Of a DNA stretch of 64,000 nucleotides, positions 8,558 to 16,784 are shown piece by piece; position 1 is the first letter of the stretch; every line of letters starts with the position of its first letter. The DNA lies in assembly GCF_019599405.1 (NCBI RefSeq), contig NZ_RKLQ01000002.1, positions 434,001-498,000 of the forward strand, in the 5' to 3' direction. The translations under genes were made by a program, and so were the position numbers. The DNA comes from Haloarcula salinisoli. Its GTDB lineage: Archaea > Halobacteriota > Halobacteria > Halobacteriales > Haloarculaceae. The notes beneath the pieces are model-generated. The model had not been told where the DNA came from and did not search any database. It worked only from the letters and a program-made list of their open reading frames with translations.

Positions 8558-9196
8558 ATGGATAGTCAACGTAGCGAATATAAAGCATCTGCAACACTCT
8601 CCCGGCGAAAACTCCTCCTGGCGGCTGGTGTCGCCGGCGCGGCCGGCCTCGCGGGCTGTGGCGGTCTGACGAACCGGACCGTCACCGCGAGCGACGTGCA
8701 GATGGGCGATACGATGGCCGGCCTCGGTTTCGAACAGGGCGAGACCAAGACGTTCACGAACAAGGCCGAGCAGGAGGCCTTCGGCGTCTCGGGCTCCGTG
8801 ACCGCCGAGAGCAAGCTCACGGTGTTTGCGAACGCCGAGTCGGAACCCGACCCCACCGAGGAGGAGCGCTGGACCGAGAGCGACTCGACGATGGCCCAGT
8901 GGTCGGACAACACGCCAGTGCGAGCGGTTCGGGGCTCGGACGTCATCGACGGCGAGGGCATCACGCCCGCCGAGGGCGACCAGTTCGACCTGATGCCGAC
9001 CGAATCGACGACGCTACTGGTCCCCGATACCGACGGCGAGCCGGACCGCGTCATCTCGGCGACTCCGATGGCCGACATCGACTTCGGTGACCGGGTGACC
9101 GACGGCGAGGTCACGTTCGACCCGCCGGTCCCGTACGCCGAGGGCGAGTCGTTCGCGCCGGCTGGACTCGCGTTCGTCTCGGAGGGTGACCAATGA
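8558..9196 (+). CDS. Haloarchaeal Tat lipoprotein (DUF6517-like, uncertain)
   Basis: The 212-residue protein has a twin-arginine signal (LSRRKLLLAAGVAGAAGLAGC) with lipobox Cys at about residue 34. The mature domain is rich in beta-type sequence and Asp/Glu, with a central stretch VSGSVTAESKLTVFANAESE and a C-terminal VTFDPPVPYAEGESFAPAG. It resembles haloarchaeal lipoproteins that I remember as DUF6517, although I am not sure of that assignment. The stop overlaps the next start by four bases (ATGA at 9193-9196), so the two are translationally coupled. They probably function together at the cell surface. Confidence 0.6.
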   Translation: MDSQRSEYKASATLSRRKLLLAAGVAGAAGLAGCGGLTNRTVTASDVQMGDTMAGLGFEQGETKTFTNKAEQEAFGVSGSVTAESKLTVFANAESEPDPTEEERWTESDSTMAQWSDNTPVRAVRGSDVIDGEGITPAEGDQFDLMPTESTTLLVPDTDGEPDRVISATPMADIDFGDRVTDGEVTFDPPVPYAEGESFAPAGLAFVSEGDQ

Positions 9197-9990
9197 GCCA
9201 CGGTGTTGGCCCGCTGTTCCTGACTGCCCCTAACAATAGCCCCGTCATAAGGCCACTCGACACGATATCCAGAGAGGACCCCACACCCAACACTCTCGGA
9301 CTGGGCGAGGGCAACCGCGGTGACGACGGCGACATCACAATCGGCTCGACGACAATCGACACCCAACCTACCCCGAGCCTGCCCTTTATGTATCAGATAT
9401 ACTGGAACTACCTCGACACCGACTGGGCCGAGAACACCCAGACGACAGTCGCGGTGTTCACCACGCCGTCGGCGTCGGTGGGCGGCCGGTCGCTGAATCC
9501 CCTCTCGGAGGTCGACGAGAACGAATTCGTCACCGCCGACGGCGCCGAGTATCTCGAAGAGTCGGGCATCCGCGAGGCCGCCGGGCTCGGCTCGAACCTC
9601 TCGTGGGTGGTCGCCCCGGCCGAAGTCGCCTCGCGGTCGGTGACGTTCCTCGGGAACCAGACGCCCATGCGGAGCTACGTCGGCTACGTGACGACCAGCG
9701 ACTCCGAGATTCCACGGACGCTACTCATCAACCTCGCGACGACCGAGACCGGTGACGACATCGCCTTCGGCGTCACCGTCCAGCACCGCGCCATGTACAG
9801 CTTGAGCGAGAGCAACGCCACTCCACCGGGCACGGCGCTACTGTCGGGGATGTCGGTGCCGGACCTCGTCGGGGACGAGGCGAATAGCATTGTCAGTGTG
9901 GGCGAGAACATCACCCTCATCACCGACGCCGGTGTCACGACCAGCGCCGACCTCGCGGCGACGGCACTCGGGGACCTCTCGCTGGCCTGA
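9193..9990 (+). CDS. Partner protein of the 8558 lipoprotein
   Basis: The 265-residue product overlaps the lipoprotein gene by four bases. It lacks an obvious signal peptide, which is odd next to an exported partner. Its central part reads TTVAVFTTPSASVGGRSLNP, then VAPAEVASRSVTFLGNQTPM and a strand-rich region DDIAFGVTVQHRA. This pattern (a test-like beta domain with a FTTPxxxVxGRxxNP motif) is similar to haloarchaeal DUF6517-type proteins, so it may be a paralogous domain that stays inside or is carried by the lipoprotein. It could also be a misplaced start. Function is unknown. Confidence 0.55.
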   Translation: MSHGVGPLFLTAPNNSPVIRPLDTISREDPTPNTLGLGEGNRGDDGDITIGSTTIDTQPTPSLPFMYQIYWNYLDTDWAENTQTTVAVFTTPSASVGGRSLNPLSEVDENEFVTADGAEYLEESGIREAAGLGSNLSWVVAPAEVASRSVTFLGNQTPMRSYVGYVTTSDSEIPRTLLINLATTETGDDIAFGVTVQHRAMYSLSESNATPPGTALLSGMSVPDLVGDEANSIVSVGENITLITDAGVTTSADLAATALGDLSLA

Positions 9991-10152
9991 CCGGACAGCG
10001 AGACGGTCGTTTTCGGTGCGCTTACCATCTTGAGCGCACGCGGTCACGACTCACTCGCCACCACAGACCACGAGTCGGCACCCATTTGAGCGTCCGCGGC
10101 CTCGATATGTCTATGAACGATTCTTCGTGCGAACAGCGAGAGGTGCACTGAG

Positions 10153-10947
10153 ATGTCCGGTAAGGACGAATACTACAACAAGGCCAAGCAACAGGGCTAC
10201 CGCGCCCGGTCGGCGTACAAGCTCAAGCAGCTAGACGAGACCGCGGGCCTACTCGGCGACGGGCGCACCGTCGTCGACCTCGGTGCGGCTCCGGGCGGCT
10301 GGCTGCAGGTCGCCGCCGAGGAAGTGGGCGAACGGGGCACCGTCGTCGGCGTCGACCGCCAGCGCATCGAGCACCTGGCGGACCCCGAGCCGTCCGTCGA
10401 GTACGTCCGCGGGGACATGACCGAGGAGTCGACGAAACAGAAAGTACGGGACGTCGTCGGCGGAACCACCGACGAACGCGGCGGCCCCGTCGACGTGGTC
10501 ATCTCGGACATGGCGCCGAACATGAGTGGCGACTACGACCTCGACCACGCCCGCTCGGTTCACCTGGTCCGGCAGGCTTTCGAGGTCGCGACCGACCTGC
10601 TCGACTCGGGCGGGGACTTCGCGGCGAAGGTGTTCGACGGCCAGGACCTGCAGGACCTGAAAGCCGACATCGAGCCGGAGTTCGAGTACGTCCGCGAGAT
10701 CCGCCCGGACGCCTCCCGCGATTCGTCCTCGGAGCTGTATCTGGTCGCGAAACACCGCCTGACTGCGCCGGTCCGCGAGGGCGACGTGGTCGAGGTGACT
10801 ATCGACGACATGGGCGAGGAGGGCGACGGCATCGCGAAGGTCGACGGCTTCACCGTCTTCGTCAGCGGCGTCGAGGAAGGCGAGACGGTCGAGGTGCGTA
10901 TCGACGACGTGAAACCGCGCTTCGCGTTCGGGCAGCCGGCCGAGTAA
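10153..10947 (+). CDS. rlmE: 23S rRNA (uridine-2'-O-)-methyltransferase RlmE with TRAM domain
   Basis: This 264-residue protein is an FtsJ/RrmJ-type methyltransferase that 2'-O-methylates a uridine of the 23S rRNA A-loop using SAM. The N-terminal YYNKAKQQGYRARSAYKLKQ is the family start. The SAM site VVDLGAAPGGWLQVA is near residues 40-54, and the catalytic tetrad is traceable as K (RSAYKL), D (VVISDMAPNMSG), K (FAAKVFDG) and E (SSELYLVA). Unlike bacterial RlmE, it has a C-terminal TRAM domain (about residues 205-262: GDVVEVTIDDMGEEGDGIAK). This beta-barrel binds RNA and is the usual haloarchaeal form. A hairpin repeat begins right after the stop. Confidence 0.92.
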   Translation: MSGKDEYYNKAKQQGYRARSAYKLKQLDETAGLLGDGRTVVDLGAAPGGWLQVAAEEVGERGTVVGVDRQRIEHLADPEPSVEYVRGDMTEESTKQKVRDVVGGTTDERGGPVDVVISDMAPNMSGDYDLDHARSVHLVRQAFEVATDLLDSGGDFAAKVFDGQDLQDLKADIEPEFEYVREIRPDASRDSSSELYLVAKHRLTAPVREGDVVEVTIDDMGEEGDGIAKVDGFTVFVSGVEEGETVEVRIDDVKPRFAFGQPAE

Positions 10948-11001
10948 GCGGGGTCCGCGACTGCAGGGAGAACCCCGAGACGGTGAGCGGAGCGAGCCGT
11001 C
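10948..11001 (+). repeat. Hairpin repeat behind rlmE
   Basis: Directly after the stop, a 6-bp stem GACGGT/GCCGTC (10979-11001, one T-G pair) encloses the loop GAGCGGAGCGA, which folds as GA-GC-GGA-GC-GA. A related loop GACTGCAGGGA precedes it within a cggggt/aacccc stem. These match the architecture of the other hairpin repeats in the window. Confidence 0.65.
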
Positions 11002-11080
11002 GAGTAGATTCCCGGTGGTCGTTTTTTCAGGGCCTATCTGTAGCGGTCACTGCGGCACTGGCCACGGCCCGTCGTTCGGC

Positions 11081-11118
11081 GAAAGAATTTACGACTCCAT
11101 GCACGTACGTACATGCAT
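11081..11118 (+). promoter_or_regulatory. vapBC promoter with palindromic operator
   Basis: A TATA-like gaaagaatttac lies at 11081-11092. It is followed by a near-perfect 20-nt palindrome at 11099-11118, ATGCACGTACGTACATGCAT, with only one symmetric pair of mismatches around the core GTACGTAC. It lies between TATA box and start codon. Toxin-antitoxin complexes usually repress their own promoter through such sites, so this is the likely operator; that is inference from position. Confidence 0.6.
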
Positions 11119-11350
11119 GGGGACGACGACGATATCACTCAGGGATGAGGCATACGACCGACTCCGTGCGGCAAAGCGCGAGGGGGAGAGCTTCAGCGAC
11201 GTCGTGCTCCGACTCACCGATTCACCGACTACCGACGAACAGATAGCGGCACTCGCAGGCGGACTCGACGCCGACTTCGCCGACGCGGTGACGGAGTCGT
11301 CGGAACAGGTCGGCGCGTCGCTGGAGATGGAATCGGGCGAGACCGAATGA
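11117..11350 (+). CDS. vapB: VapB-type antitoxin (DUF7557-like)
   Basis: The 77-residue product begins MGTTTISLRDEAYDRLRAAK and contains GESFSDVVLRL, the pattern of a ribbon-helix-helix or AbrB-like haloarchaeal antitoxin family (remembered as DUF7557). The acidic C-terminal half would wrap the toxin. The stop overlaps the start of the PIN-domain gene by four bases, a standard antitoxin-first arrangement. The start at 11117 is preferred because it lies 25-35 bases after the TATA box and overlaps the palindromic operator. The frame extending further upstream is not protein-like. Confidence 0.82.
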   Translation: MGTTTISLRDEAYDRLRAAKREGESFSDVVLRLTDSPTTDEQIAALAGGLDADFADAVTESSEQVGASLEMESGETE

Positions 11351-11748
11351 AACTGCTAGACACCAACGTTCTGGCAAAATGGGGACATCCCGACGACCAT
11401 CCTGAGGTCGTCCCGTACCTGCAGCGACACGCTGACGACCAGTTCGTCACGTCCTCGCTCGTCGTGTTCGAGTTCTTCAGACCGGCCGCGCGGCGGTCGA
11501 ACAGTCAGGCGGTCCACGCGTGGCTGTCGAAGGTGCTCGACGGCATCGAACCGTTCACCGAGAGCGCCGGGCTGACGGCGACGGCCGTCGAAGCGAATCT
11601 AGCGACCCAGGACAGAGAACTAGCGATGCGTGACCTCCTCATCGCGTCACACGCCCACGATCTGGACGCGACGTTCGTGACCCTGGACAAGGGTGATTTC
11701 GAGAACGAGCCGGTCCGGCAGTTGCTCGACGTCGACGTGATAGCCTAG
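11347..11748 (+). CDS. vapC: VapC PIN-domain ribonuclease toxin
   Basis: The 133-residue protein is a PIN nuclease, which cleaves RNA (often tRNA or rRNA) with a Mg-binding acidic cluster. The first acidic residue is in MKLLDTNVLAKW (Asp5). The second is the Glu of VVFEFFRPA near residue 42. The third is in RDLLIASHAHDL (Asp near 98), and the last acidic position is in ATFVTLDKGDFEN near 116-120. All four are present, so the toxin looks active. It is coupled to the antitoxin by an ATGA overlap. A second, unrelated VapBC pair lies at 44261-44895. Confidence 0.87.
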   Translation: MKLLDTNVLAKWGHPDDHPEVVPYLQRHADDQFVTSSLVVFEFFRPAARRSNSQAVHAWLSKVLDGIEPFTESAGLTATAVEANLATQDRELAMRDLLIASHAHDLDATFVTLDKGDFENEPVRQLLDVDVIA

Positions 11749-12137
11749 CTTGTCTCTCAGTACGTTCGGTTCCTCGCTGCTGCTACGCGGTTCCCTGCGG
11801 TCACCGCTCCGCTTCGAGACGATTCGCTCCGCTCATCGTCTCGCTACTGCTCTGCGGCTCCCGTCGGTCGCCGCATCGCTTTCGAGGCCTCCCTGCGGTC
11901 GGCCTCGCTACTGCTTGCGGGTCACTGCGGGCTCGCGGCGCTGCCGCTCGCCTTCGAGGCGCTTCGCGCCTCGCTTTCCCCGCTCGCAATCCGAGACACC
12001 TCCCCTCGTCGTCGGGCGGCTTTGCCGCCCGACTGCTTGGGGGACCTTCGGTCCCTCTCTGGTCGATGTCTCGCTTGCTCCACGGCTCACTCCGTTCGCC
12101 GTTCCGTCGAGGGTTCTCCTTTCAGTCGAACCCTCGC
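11749..12137 (-). repeat. Hairpin mosaic between vapC and the convergent transporter gene
   Basis: No gene is credible in this 389-base stretch. It is a chain of inverted repeats read best on the minus strand: 11787-11807 (GCGGT stem, loop GACCGCAGGGA), 11815-11843 (9-bp CGAGACGAT, loop GAGCGGAGCGA) and 11883-11907 (7-bp CGAGGCC, loop GACCGCAGGGA). Further units are 12009-12031 (10-bp stem, 3-nt loop), 12082-12102 (5-bp ACGGC, loop GAACGGAGTGA) and 12108-12136 (9-bp CGAGGGTTC, loop GACTGAAAGGA). The last one ends one base from the stop codon of the transporter gene. A 19-nt hairpin with a GAA triloop lies near 11953-11971. Confidence 0.75.
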
Positions 12138-12833
12138 TCACCACGGCGACGGCCGAGCGGCCTGCTCCCGACCGCGGGCGAAGGCGACCACGGCGTAGAC
12201 GAAGGGGGTGTCGACCAGTGCGATGGCGAGTTTCAGGAGGTACTGGCCGATGACCAGCGCCAGCGCGCCCGACAGCGAGACGTCCCCGAAGACGACGAAC
12301 GCGACGCCGATGAAGATTACAGTGTCGAGCAGCTGGCTCGACGCTGTGGAGCCGATGTTGCGCAGCCAGAGGTGGTCACCGTCGGTGAACTCGCCGATGG
12401 CGTGGAAGACGAACACGTCCCAGTTCTGGGAGACGACGTAGGCCGCGAGGCTGGCGGCGACGATGCCCGTACTCGCTGCGAGCACCTGCCGGAACGCCGC
12501 CGGCTCGATGGGCTGTGCGGCCGCGGGGAGGCCTGGCGCGTAGATAGTGCTCCAGACAAGCCCCAGCAACACGAAGTTCATCGCGAAGCCGACGTTGACG
12601 ACGATGGTCGCGGCCCGGCGGCCGTACAGCTCCGTGTAGCTATCGGAGGCGAAGAACGTCAGCGCGTAGGCTACCGCCGAGCCGGGCATCACAAGCTGGG
12701 CGCCGACGACCGGGAGCGCAACTGGGAGCGAGAAGGCAAGCAGCTTCGAGGCGGTGAACTGTGCGACCACCAGCGACGTGACGAACAGGGCGACGAGCCC
12801 GATTCGCAGGGGGTCCTCGCCGCTACTGCTCAT
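12138..12833 (-). CDS. YhhQ/DUF165 family transporter (probable queuosine/archaeosine precursor uptake)
   Basis: The 231-residue product is an integral membrane protein with about six helices. It contains the family landmarks LVVAQFTASKLL, AYALTFFASDSYTELYGR, YVVSQNWDVFVFHAI and LDTVIFIGVAFVVFGD. Bacterial YhhQ imports queuosine precursors; in archaea a role in uptake of 7-deazapurines such as preQ0 for archaeosine is plausible but not shown here. The gene starts at 12833, overlapping the 3' end of the RHH regulator gene by eleven bases, so they are one operon. The downstream region is the hairpin repeat. Confidence 0.8.
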   Translation of the reverse strand: MSSSGEDPLRIGLVALFVTSLVVAQFTASKLLAFSLPVALPVVGAQLVMPGSAVAYALTFFASDSYTELYGRRAATIVVNVGFAMNFVLLGLVWSTIYAPGLPAAAQPIEPAAFRQVLAASTGIVAASLAAYVVSQNWDVFVFHAIGEFTDGDHLWLRNIGSTASSQLLDTVIFIGVAFVVFGDVSLSGALALVIGQYLLKLAIALVDTPFVYAVVAFARGREQAARPSPW

Positions 12834-12999
12834 CGTCGAGCCGTCCCTGTCGCTCGTCGATGTCGTCGAGCATATCGAGCGTCTTGCGGATGGAGGCCCG
12901 GATGGCCTCGCTGCGGTTGACGAACTTCCCGTCCTCCCCGACGTGGTCGTCGAGGTCATCGAGGAGTTCGGCGGGCACTTCGACGCTTATCTTGGGCAT
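12823..12999 (-). CDS. Ribbon-helix-helix regulator (CopG-like), 58 residues
   Basis: The short ORF reads MPKISVEVPAELLDDLDDHV, then GKFVNRSEAIRASIRKTLDML and an acidic tail. The amphipathic N-terminal strand followed by two helices is the ribbon-helix-helix fold of haloarchaeal CopG-like DNA-binding proteins, which bind palindromes as dimers. A TATA-like ttaaat lies at 13024-13029 and a perfect 10-nt palindrome AGAATATTCT at 13006-13015, between promoter and start. This suggests autoregulation and control of the transporter gene it overlaps by eleven bases. It is too short for most automatic callers. Confidence 0.8.
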   Translation of the reverse strand: MPKISVEVPAELLDDLDDHVGEDGKFVNRSEAIRASIRKTLDMLDDIDERQGRLDDEQ

Positions 13000-13005
13000 A
13001 CCGTG

Positions 13006-13029
13006 AGAATATTCTGACTCGGCTTAAAT
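13006..13029 (-). promoter_or_regulatory. Promoter and candidate operator of the RHH-transporter operon
   Basis: Read on the minus strand, the atttaa TATA-like element (13024-13029) is followed by the perfect palindrome AGAATATTCT (13006-13015) and then the ATG at 12999. An RHH dimer bound here would block transcription initiation. Confidence 0.55.
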
Positions 13030-13044
13030 CGCTCGCTGTCGGTC

Positions 13045-15258
13045 CTAATCGGCCGGCTCGCCCCGGCTCTTGGGCGCGCGGCGCCCGCCCAGCGTGTACA
13101 CCCACAGGATAGCCAGCCCCAGAAGGTACGCAAGCGAGACGGGGATGCCGACCAGGAACATGGTGAAGATGCCCTGGGGAGACAGAATCGCCGAGAGGGT
13201 GATGATACCGATGACGACCTCGCGCCACCGCTCGTACATCAGCGTGAAGGGGACGATGCCGCCCCGATGGAACAGGAACATCGTGATGGGTATCTCCGCG
13301 AGCAGGCCGATGCCGACCGTGAGGAAGAACACGAGCCAGCCGAAGCTGCTGATGCGGTAGGAGATTATCATGTTGGCCTGCAGCTGGTCGCGGGCGATGG
13401 CCGAGATGGTCACCGGCGCGACGTAGAGAAAGCCCACGAGACTGCCGACGATGAGCGCGCCAAACAGCGACCCGCCCCAGACCAGCAGTATCTTCCGGTC
13501 GCCGACGACGAGTCCGCGCTCTTTCAGCGCCGGCCACGCGAAGTACGCGACCAGCGGAATCACCGAGACGGCGCCGATGATGGTCGAGAACTTCACGATG
13601 AACACGAGGTGCTCGACGGGGTGCAGGGTCACGATGTTCACGCCGGCGCGCATCCCCTCGGGGAGGCGGCTGACGAACACTTCCCGGATTGCGCCGATAC
13701 CACCCTGGTAGAGGAAGAGGAAGACGCCGGCCAGCACGGCCCCGAACACGCCCATTATCCAGAACGCCTTCGACAGCAGCGAATCCAGGATGAAGCGGAT
13801 GTCGTAGTAGTAGCCGCCGATGTCGTCCTCGGTGGTCTCCTCTTCGGTGAAGGCGTCGGCCATCCCGGCCGTGGTCGAGGTGAAGATGCCACCGCCGTCC
13901 TCGGACTGGTCCTCGGCCTCGGAGGCCGCCCCCTCCCCGCCCGTTTCGCTTTCGGGCCCGCCGTCCTCGTGGACGGCGTCCCAGCGGTCGAGGACGGCCT
14001 GGGCCTTCTCCTGGTCGTCGTTCGACAGCGCCCGGTCGGCGTGGTTCAGCGCCTCCTCCTCGGTCATGACCTCGAAGGCCTCCTCGGGCGCGACCCTGAC
14101 CGCCGAGGCGTCCAGTTCGCCGATGTCGATGGCCGTCGGGTCGCCGTGACGCCGGCCGGTGGGGACGGCGCTCTCGGAGAGCGCCTGCAGGACGTGGTAG
14201 TACAGAACGACCGCCGCGCCCGCGACCCCGACGACGGCGCCGATGGCGAGGGCGGTCTCGGTCGTCGAGAGGCCGAAGAGGTCGGGACGGGCGAGGTTCC
14301 CCTTCAGGCTGCTCGAATAGGGCGCGGCGGCGGCGTCGACGGCCCGGAGCGCCTCGAAGGCCGACGTGGTCAGGAGGAGGTACATCGCGCCGCCGCTCAG
14401 GACGGCCGCCCCGAGGACGGTGTTCCACTGCTCGCGGGCGACCCGGCGGGTGCTGATGAGGTCGCCCGAGCGCTTGATCGTCACCGCGAGTTTCGAGAGC
14501 GCGAGGCTGAAGCCGTAGAGCCCACACAGCGGCAGGGCCCACATAATCTGGGTGAACGGGTCCGGCGGCGAGAACAGCGCCCCGAAGCCGAAGATAGCGA
14601 GCACGGCCAGGCGCCACTTCTCGCGAAACGTCTCGTAGGGGACGATGCCCGTATACGAGAGCACCGTCATCATGAGCGGGAGCTGGGCCGCTAGACCAAA
14701 GGAAACTGCCAGCAGGAAGACGAACTGGAACCACTTGACGATGGAGTACTGCGGGGTGAAGCCGGCGGCCAGCGCGTTGCCGGCCAGGAAGTTGAACATG
14801 ATGGGGAAGAACAGCTCGTAGGCGTAGGCGACGCCGACGGCGAACAGTCCCAGCGCGGTGATAACGAACAGCGCGCCCTTCCAGGCGGGGATGTGTTCGG
14901 TGGGCCACCAGCCCCGGCGCCGAAGCCCGTCTCGACCGAAGAAAATGAGCAGCGGCAGCGACATCAGAATCCCGATGACGGCCCCGATTTTCACCTGCAA
15001 GAGGATGACGTCGAAAGGCGTCACGGCGACGATGTTCGTCGCCTGCGAGGTCGTCAGGTCCATCTGGGAGTACAGCAGGTCCGCCCGCAGGCGGTCCCAG
15101 ACCCCGTACTGCAGCGCAAGGATGGTCCCGATCATGCCGACGACGAAGACGATAAAGACCTTCTGCAGGTTCGACTGGGCGGCCGAAAGCATCGCCCCCA
15201 GCGTCTCACGGCCGCTCTGGACTGTGCGGACCGTGTCCTCGTCGATGGCGCTAGACAT
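13045..15258 (-). CDS. tatC2: TatCt, double-domain twin-arginine translocase subunit
   Basis: This 737-residue membrane protein is the halophile-specific TatC with two TatC domains in one chain, known as TatCt, part of the translocase that exports folded proteins. The first domain covers about residues 25-300 and contains VKIGAVIGILMSLPLLIFFG. The second covers about 455-720 and has FSTIIGAVSVIPLVAYFAWP and a final LVGIPVSLAYLLGLA. A variable acidic cytoplasmic linker with EEEALNHADRALSNDDQE separates them, giving about 14 helices. The start at 15258 (MSSAIDEDTV) is chosen over an upstream frame that would add a Cys/Arg-rich non-family segment. It is divergent from tatCo, sharing a 101-base control region. 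Confidence 0.9.
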   Translation of the reverse strand: MSSAIDEDTVRTVQSGRETLGAMLSAAQSNLQKVFIVFVVGMIGTILALQYGVWDRLRADLLYSQMDLTTSQATNIVAVTPFDVILLQVKIGAVIGILMSLPLLIFFGRDGLRRRGWWPTEHIPAWKGALFVITALGLFAVGVAYAYELFFPIMFNFLAGNALAAGFTPQYSIVKWFQFVFLLAVSFGLAAQLPLMMTVLSYTGIVPYETFREKWRLAVLAIFGFGALFSPPDPFTQIMWALPLCGLYGFSLALSKLAVTIKRSGDLISTRRVAREQWNTVLGAAVLSGGAMYLLLTTSAFEALRAVDAAAAPYSSSLKGNLARPDLFGLSTTETALAIGAVVGVAGAAVVLYYHVLQALSESAVPTGRRHGDPTAIDIGELDASAVRVAPEEAFEVMTEEEALNHADRALSNDDQEKAQAVLDRWDAVHEDGGPESETGGEGAASEAEDQSEDGGGIFTSTTAGMADAFTEEETTEDDIGGYYYDIRFILDSLLSKAFWIMGVFGAVLAGVFLFLYQGGIGAIREVFVSRLPEGMRAGVNIVTLHPVEHLVFIVKFSTIIGAVSVIPLVAYFAWPALKERGLVVGDRKILLVWGGSLFGALIVGSLVGFLYVAPVTISAIARDQLQANMIISYRISSFGWLVFFLTVGIGLLAEIPITMFLFHRGGIVPFTLMYERWREVVIGIITLSAILSPQGIFTMFLVGIPVSLAYLLGLAILWVYTLGGRRAPKSRGEPAD

Positions 15259-15359
15259 CTGCTCGGTGGTAGCCGACTGACTGTTATCAATTTGTTCATG
15301 GCCCGCGCCCCTCGCTCGAAAAGAAAGTTTACAACAGCCTCCGTCTAAGCCCGTCACAG
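15259..15359. promoter_or_regulatory. Divergent control region between the two tatC genes
   Basis: The 101-base region carries a plus-strand TATA-like gaaagtttaca at about 15322-15332, 28-38 bases before tatCo. A minus-strand A/T patch (ttatcaatttgttcat, about 15284-15299) lies 26-41 bases before tatCt. The shared region suggests coordinated expression. Confidence 0.5.
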
Positions 15360-16784
15360 ATGGCCGACGGGACCGACGGGGACGACCGCGAGTGGGAGAT
15401 GCCACGCCGCGAGAGCGATGTCTATCCCAACCTGGAGATGCCCGGGTCCCCGACGCCGGCGGCCGACGCGGGATCGGCCCCGTCGACGACCGAGAGCGCG
15501 CCGGCCCCGGAGCCAGCGGGGTCGGGCGGGGAGTTCGACGGGGCGCCTGACGACGAGGAGATGCCCCTGGCCGACCACGTCGAGGAGATGGCCACGCGGC
15601 TGTTCATCGTCCTGGCCGTGATGGCCGGGGTCGCCGTCCTCGCCCTGCCGTACTCGGACGAACTCATCAACTTCCTCTGGTACTCCTTCCTCGACGGGCC
15701 GGCGGAGAACTGCGCCCGCATCGCCGTCGACGCCGCCCAGGGCGGCCAGGCGGCCGGCCCGTCCGGCGCGGACTGCCCCCACGTTTACAGCCCGCTCGCG
15801 CTCCTTCTCGCGCGACTGAAGGTCGCCTCGCTGGTGGGTCTCATCGTTGCTCTGCCCGTCTTCGTCTACCAGACCTATCTGTTCATGCGCCCGGGACTGT
15901 ACCCCAACGAGCGCCGCTACTACCTGGCCGCGGTGCCGACGAGTCTGGTGCTCGCGGCGGTCGGCGTCGCCTTCGCGTACTTCCTCGTCCTGCGGGCGAT
16001 GTTCGACTACTTCATCACCTATTCGGACCGCGCCGCCGACCTCGCCTTCGGCCTGAGCGAAACGTTCAACCTCATCATCCTGATGTTGGGCTTTTTCGCC
16101 ATCGTCTTCCAGATTCCGCTCTTCGTGATGCTGGCCATCATGATGGGTCTCGTGACCCGGCAGTGGCTGGTCCAGCGCCGCCTCTACTTCTGGGGTGCGT
16201 TCGCGGCTATCGCCTTCGTCTTCAGCCCGGACCCGACCGGGATGGCGCCGCTGATGGTCGCGGTGACCATGATCGGGCTCTTCGAGGGAACGTTGCTCCT
16301 GCTGAAGTGGACCGGCACCAGTTCGCCAATCCCGTCGAGCGAGACCCTGGTGAACCGTCGCCCCTACGCCTACCTCCTCTTTGCGCTCGTCGGCTACGTC
16401 CTCAGCCCGCTGCCGGTGCCGACGGGCTACTACGGCGCCCTGCCGAGCGCGCTCACGGGGCCGCTCGCTGCCATCGGCTTCGCCCCGTCTATCGTCGTCG
16501 GCGGGGGCATCATCGGCCTGTTCGAGCTGACGGCCTATCTCAACAAGAACTACTACGGCAGCGCGAAGCTGTGGCGCGGCCTCCGCCGGGTCCGGCTGCC
16601 GGTCTGGACGGTCGCCATCGTCGTCGGCTACCTCTCGACGCCCGACCCGACGCTGTTCCGGCTGGTCGACCAGTTCGGTCTGCCGCTCTCGGCCGCCGCC
16701 GGGACCGCCGTCGCGCTGCTGCTACTCTTCGAGGGCAGCCTGCTCGTCGTCCGGCGCGGGTCGAGTGAGGGTAGCGAGGAATGA
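15360..16784 (+). CDS. tatC1: TatCo, twin-arginine translocase subunit TatC
   Basis: The 474-residue protein starts with a long acidic/proline-rich cytoplasmic tail (about 65 residues). Then comes the TatC domain, beginning EMPLADHVEEMATRLFIVLA and continuing with VASLVGLIVALPVFVYQTYL and FIMRPGLYPNERRYY, the loop that binds the RR signal. A conserved NLIILMLGFFAIVFQIPLF and RRLYFWGAFAAIAFVFSPDP follow. Extra hydrophobic helices extend the C-terminus beyond the usual six, as in haloarchaeal TatCo. The window contains several RR-signal proteins that this system should export. The stop overlaps the next start by four bases. Confidence 0.92.
   Translation: MADGTDGDDREWEMPRRESDVYPNLEMPGSPTPAADAGSAPSTTESAPAPEPAGSGGEFDGAPDDEEMPLADHVEEMATRLFIVLAVMAGVAVLALPYSDELINFLWYSFLDGPAENCARIAVDAAQGGQAAGPSGADCPHVYSPLALLLARLKVASLVGLIVALPVFVYQTYLFMRPGLYPNERRYYLAAVPTSLVLAAVGVAFAYFLVLRAMFDYFITYSDRAADLAFGLSETFNLIILMLGFFAIVFQIPLFVMLAIMMGLVTRQWLVQRRLYFWGAFAAIAFVFSPDPTGMAPLMVAVTMIGLFEGTLLLLKWTGTSSPIPSSETLVNRRPYAYLLFALVGYVLSPLPVPTGYYGALPSALTGPLAAIGFAPSIVVGGGIIGLFELTAYLNKNYYGSAKLWRGLRRVRLPVWTVAIVVGYLSTPDPTLFRLVDQFGLPLSAAAGTAVALLLLFEGSLLVVRRGSSEGSEE

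Noticed and set aside
11750-12253. 167-residue plus-strand ORF after vapC
   Set aside because: It is translated hairpin repeat; the composition is Arg/Ser/Leu-rich without domains.
13267-14694. 475-residue plus-strand ORF within the tatCt gene
   Set aside because: The opposite strand encodes a complete double TatC protein; the plus-strand product has no recognisable motif.
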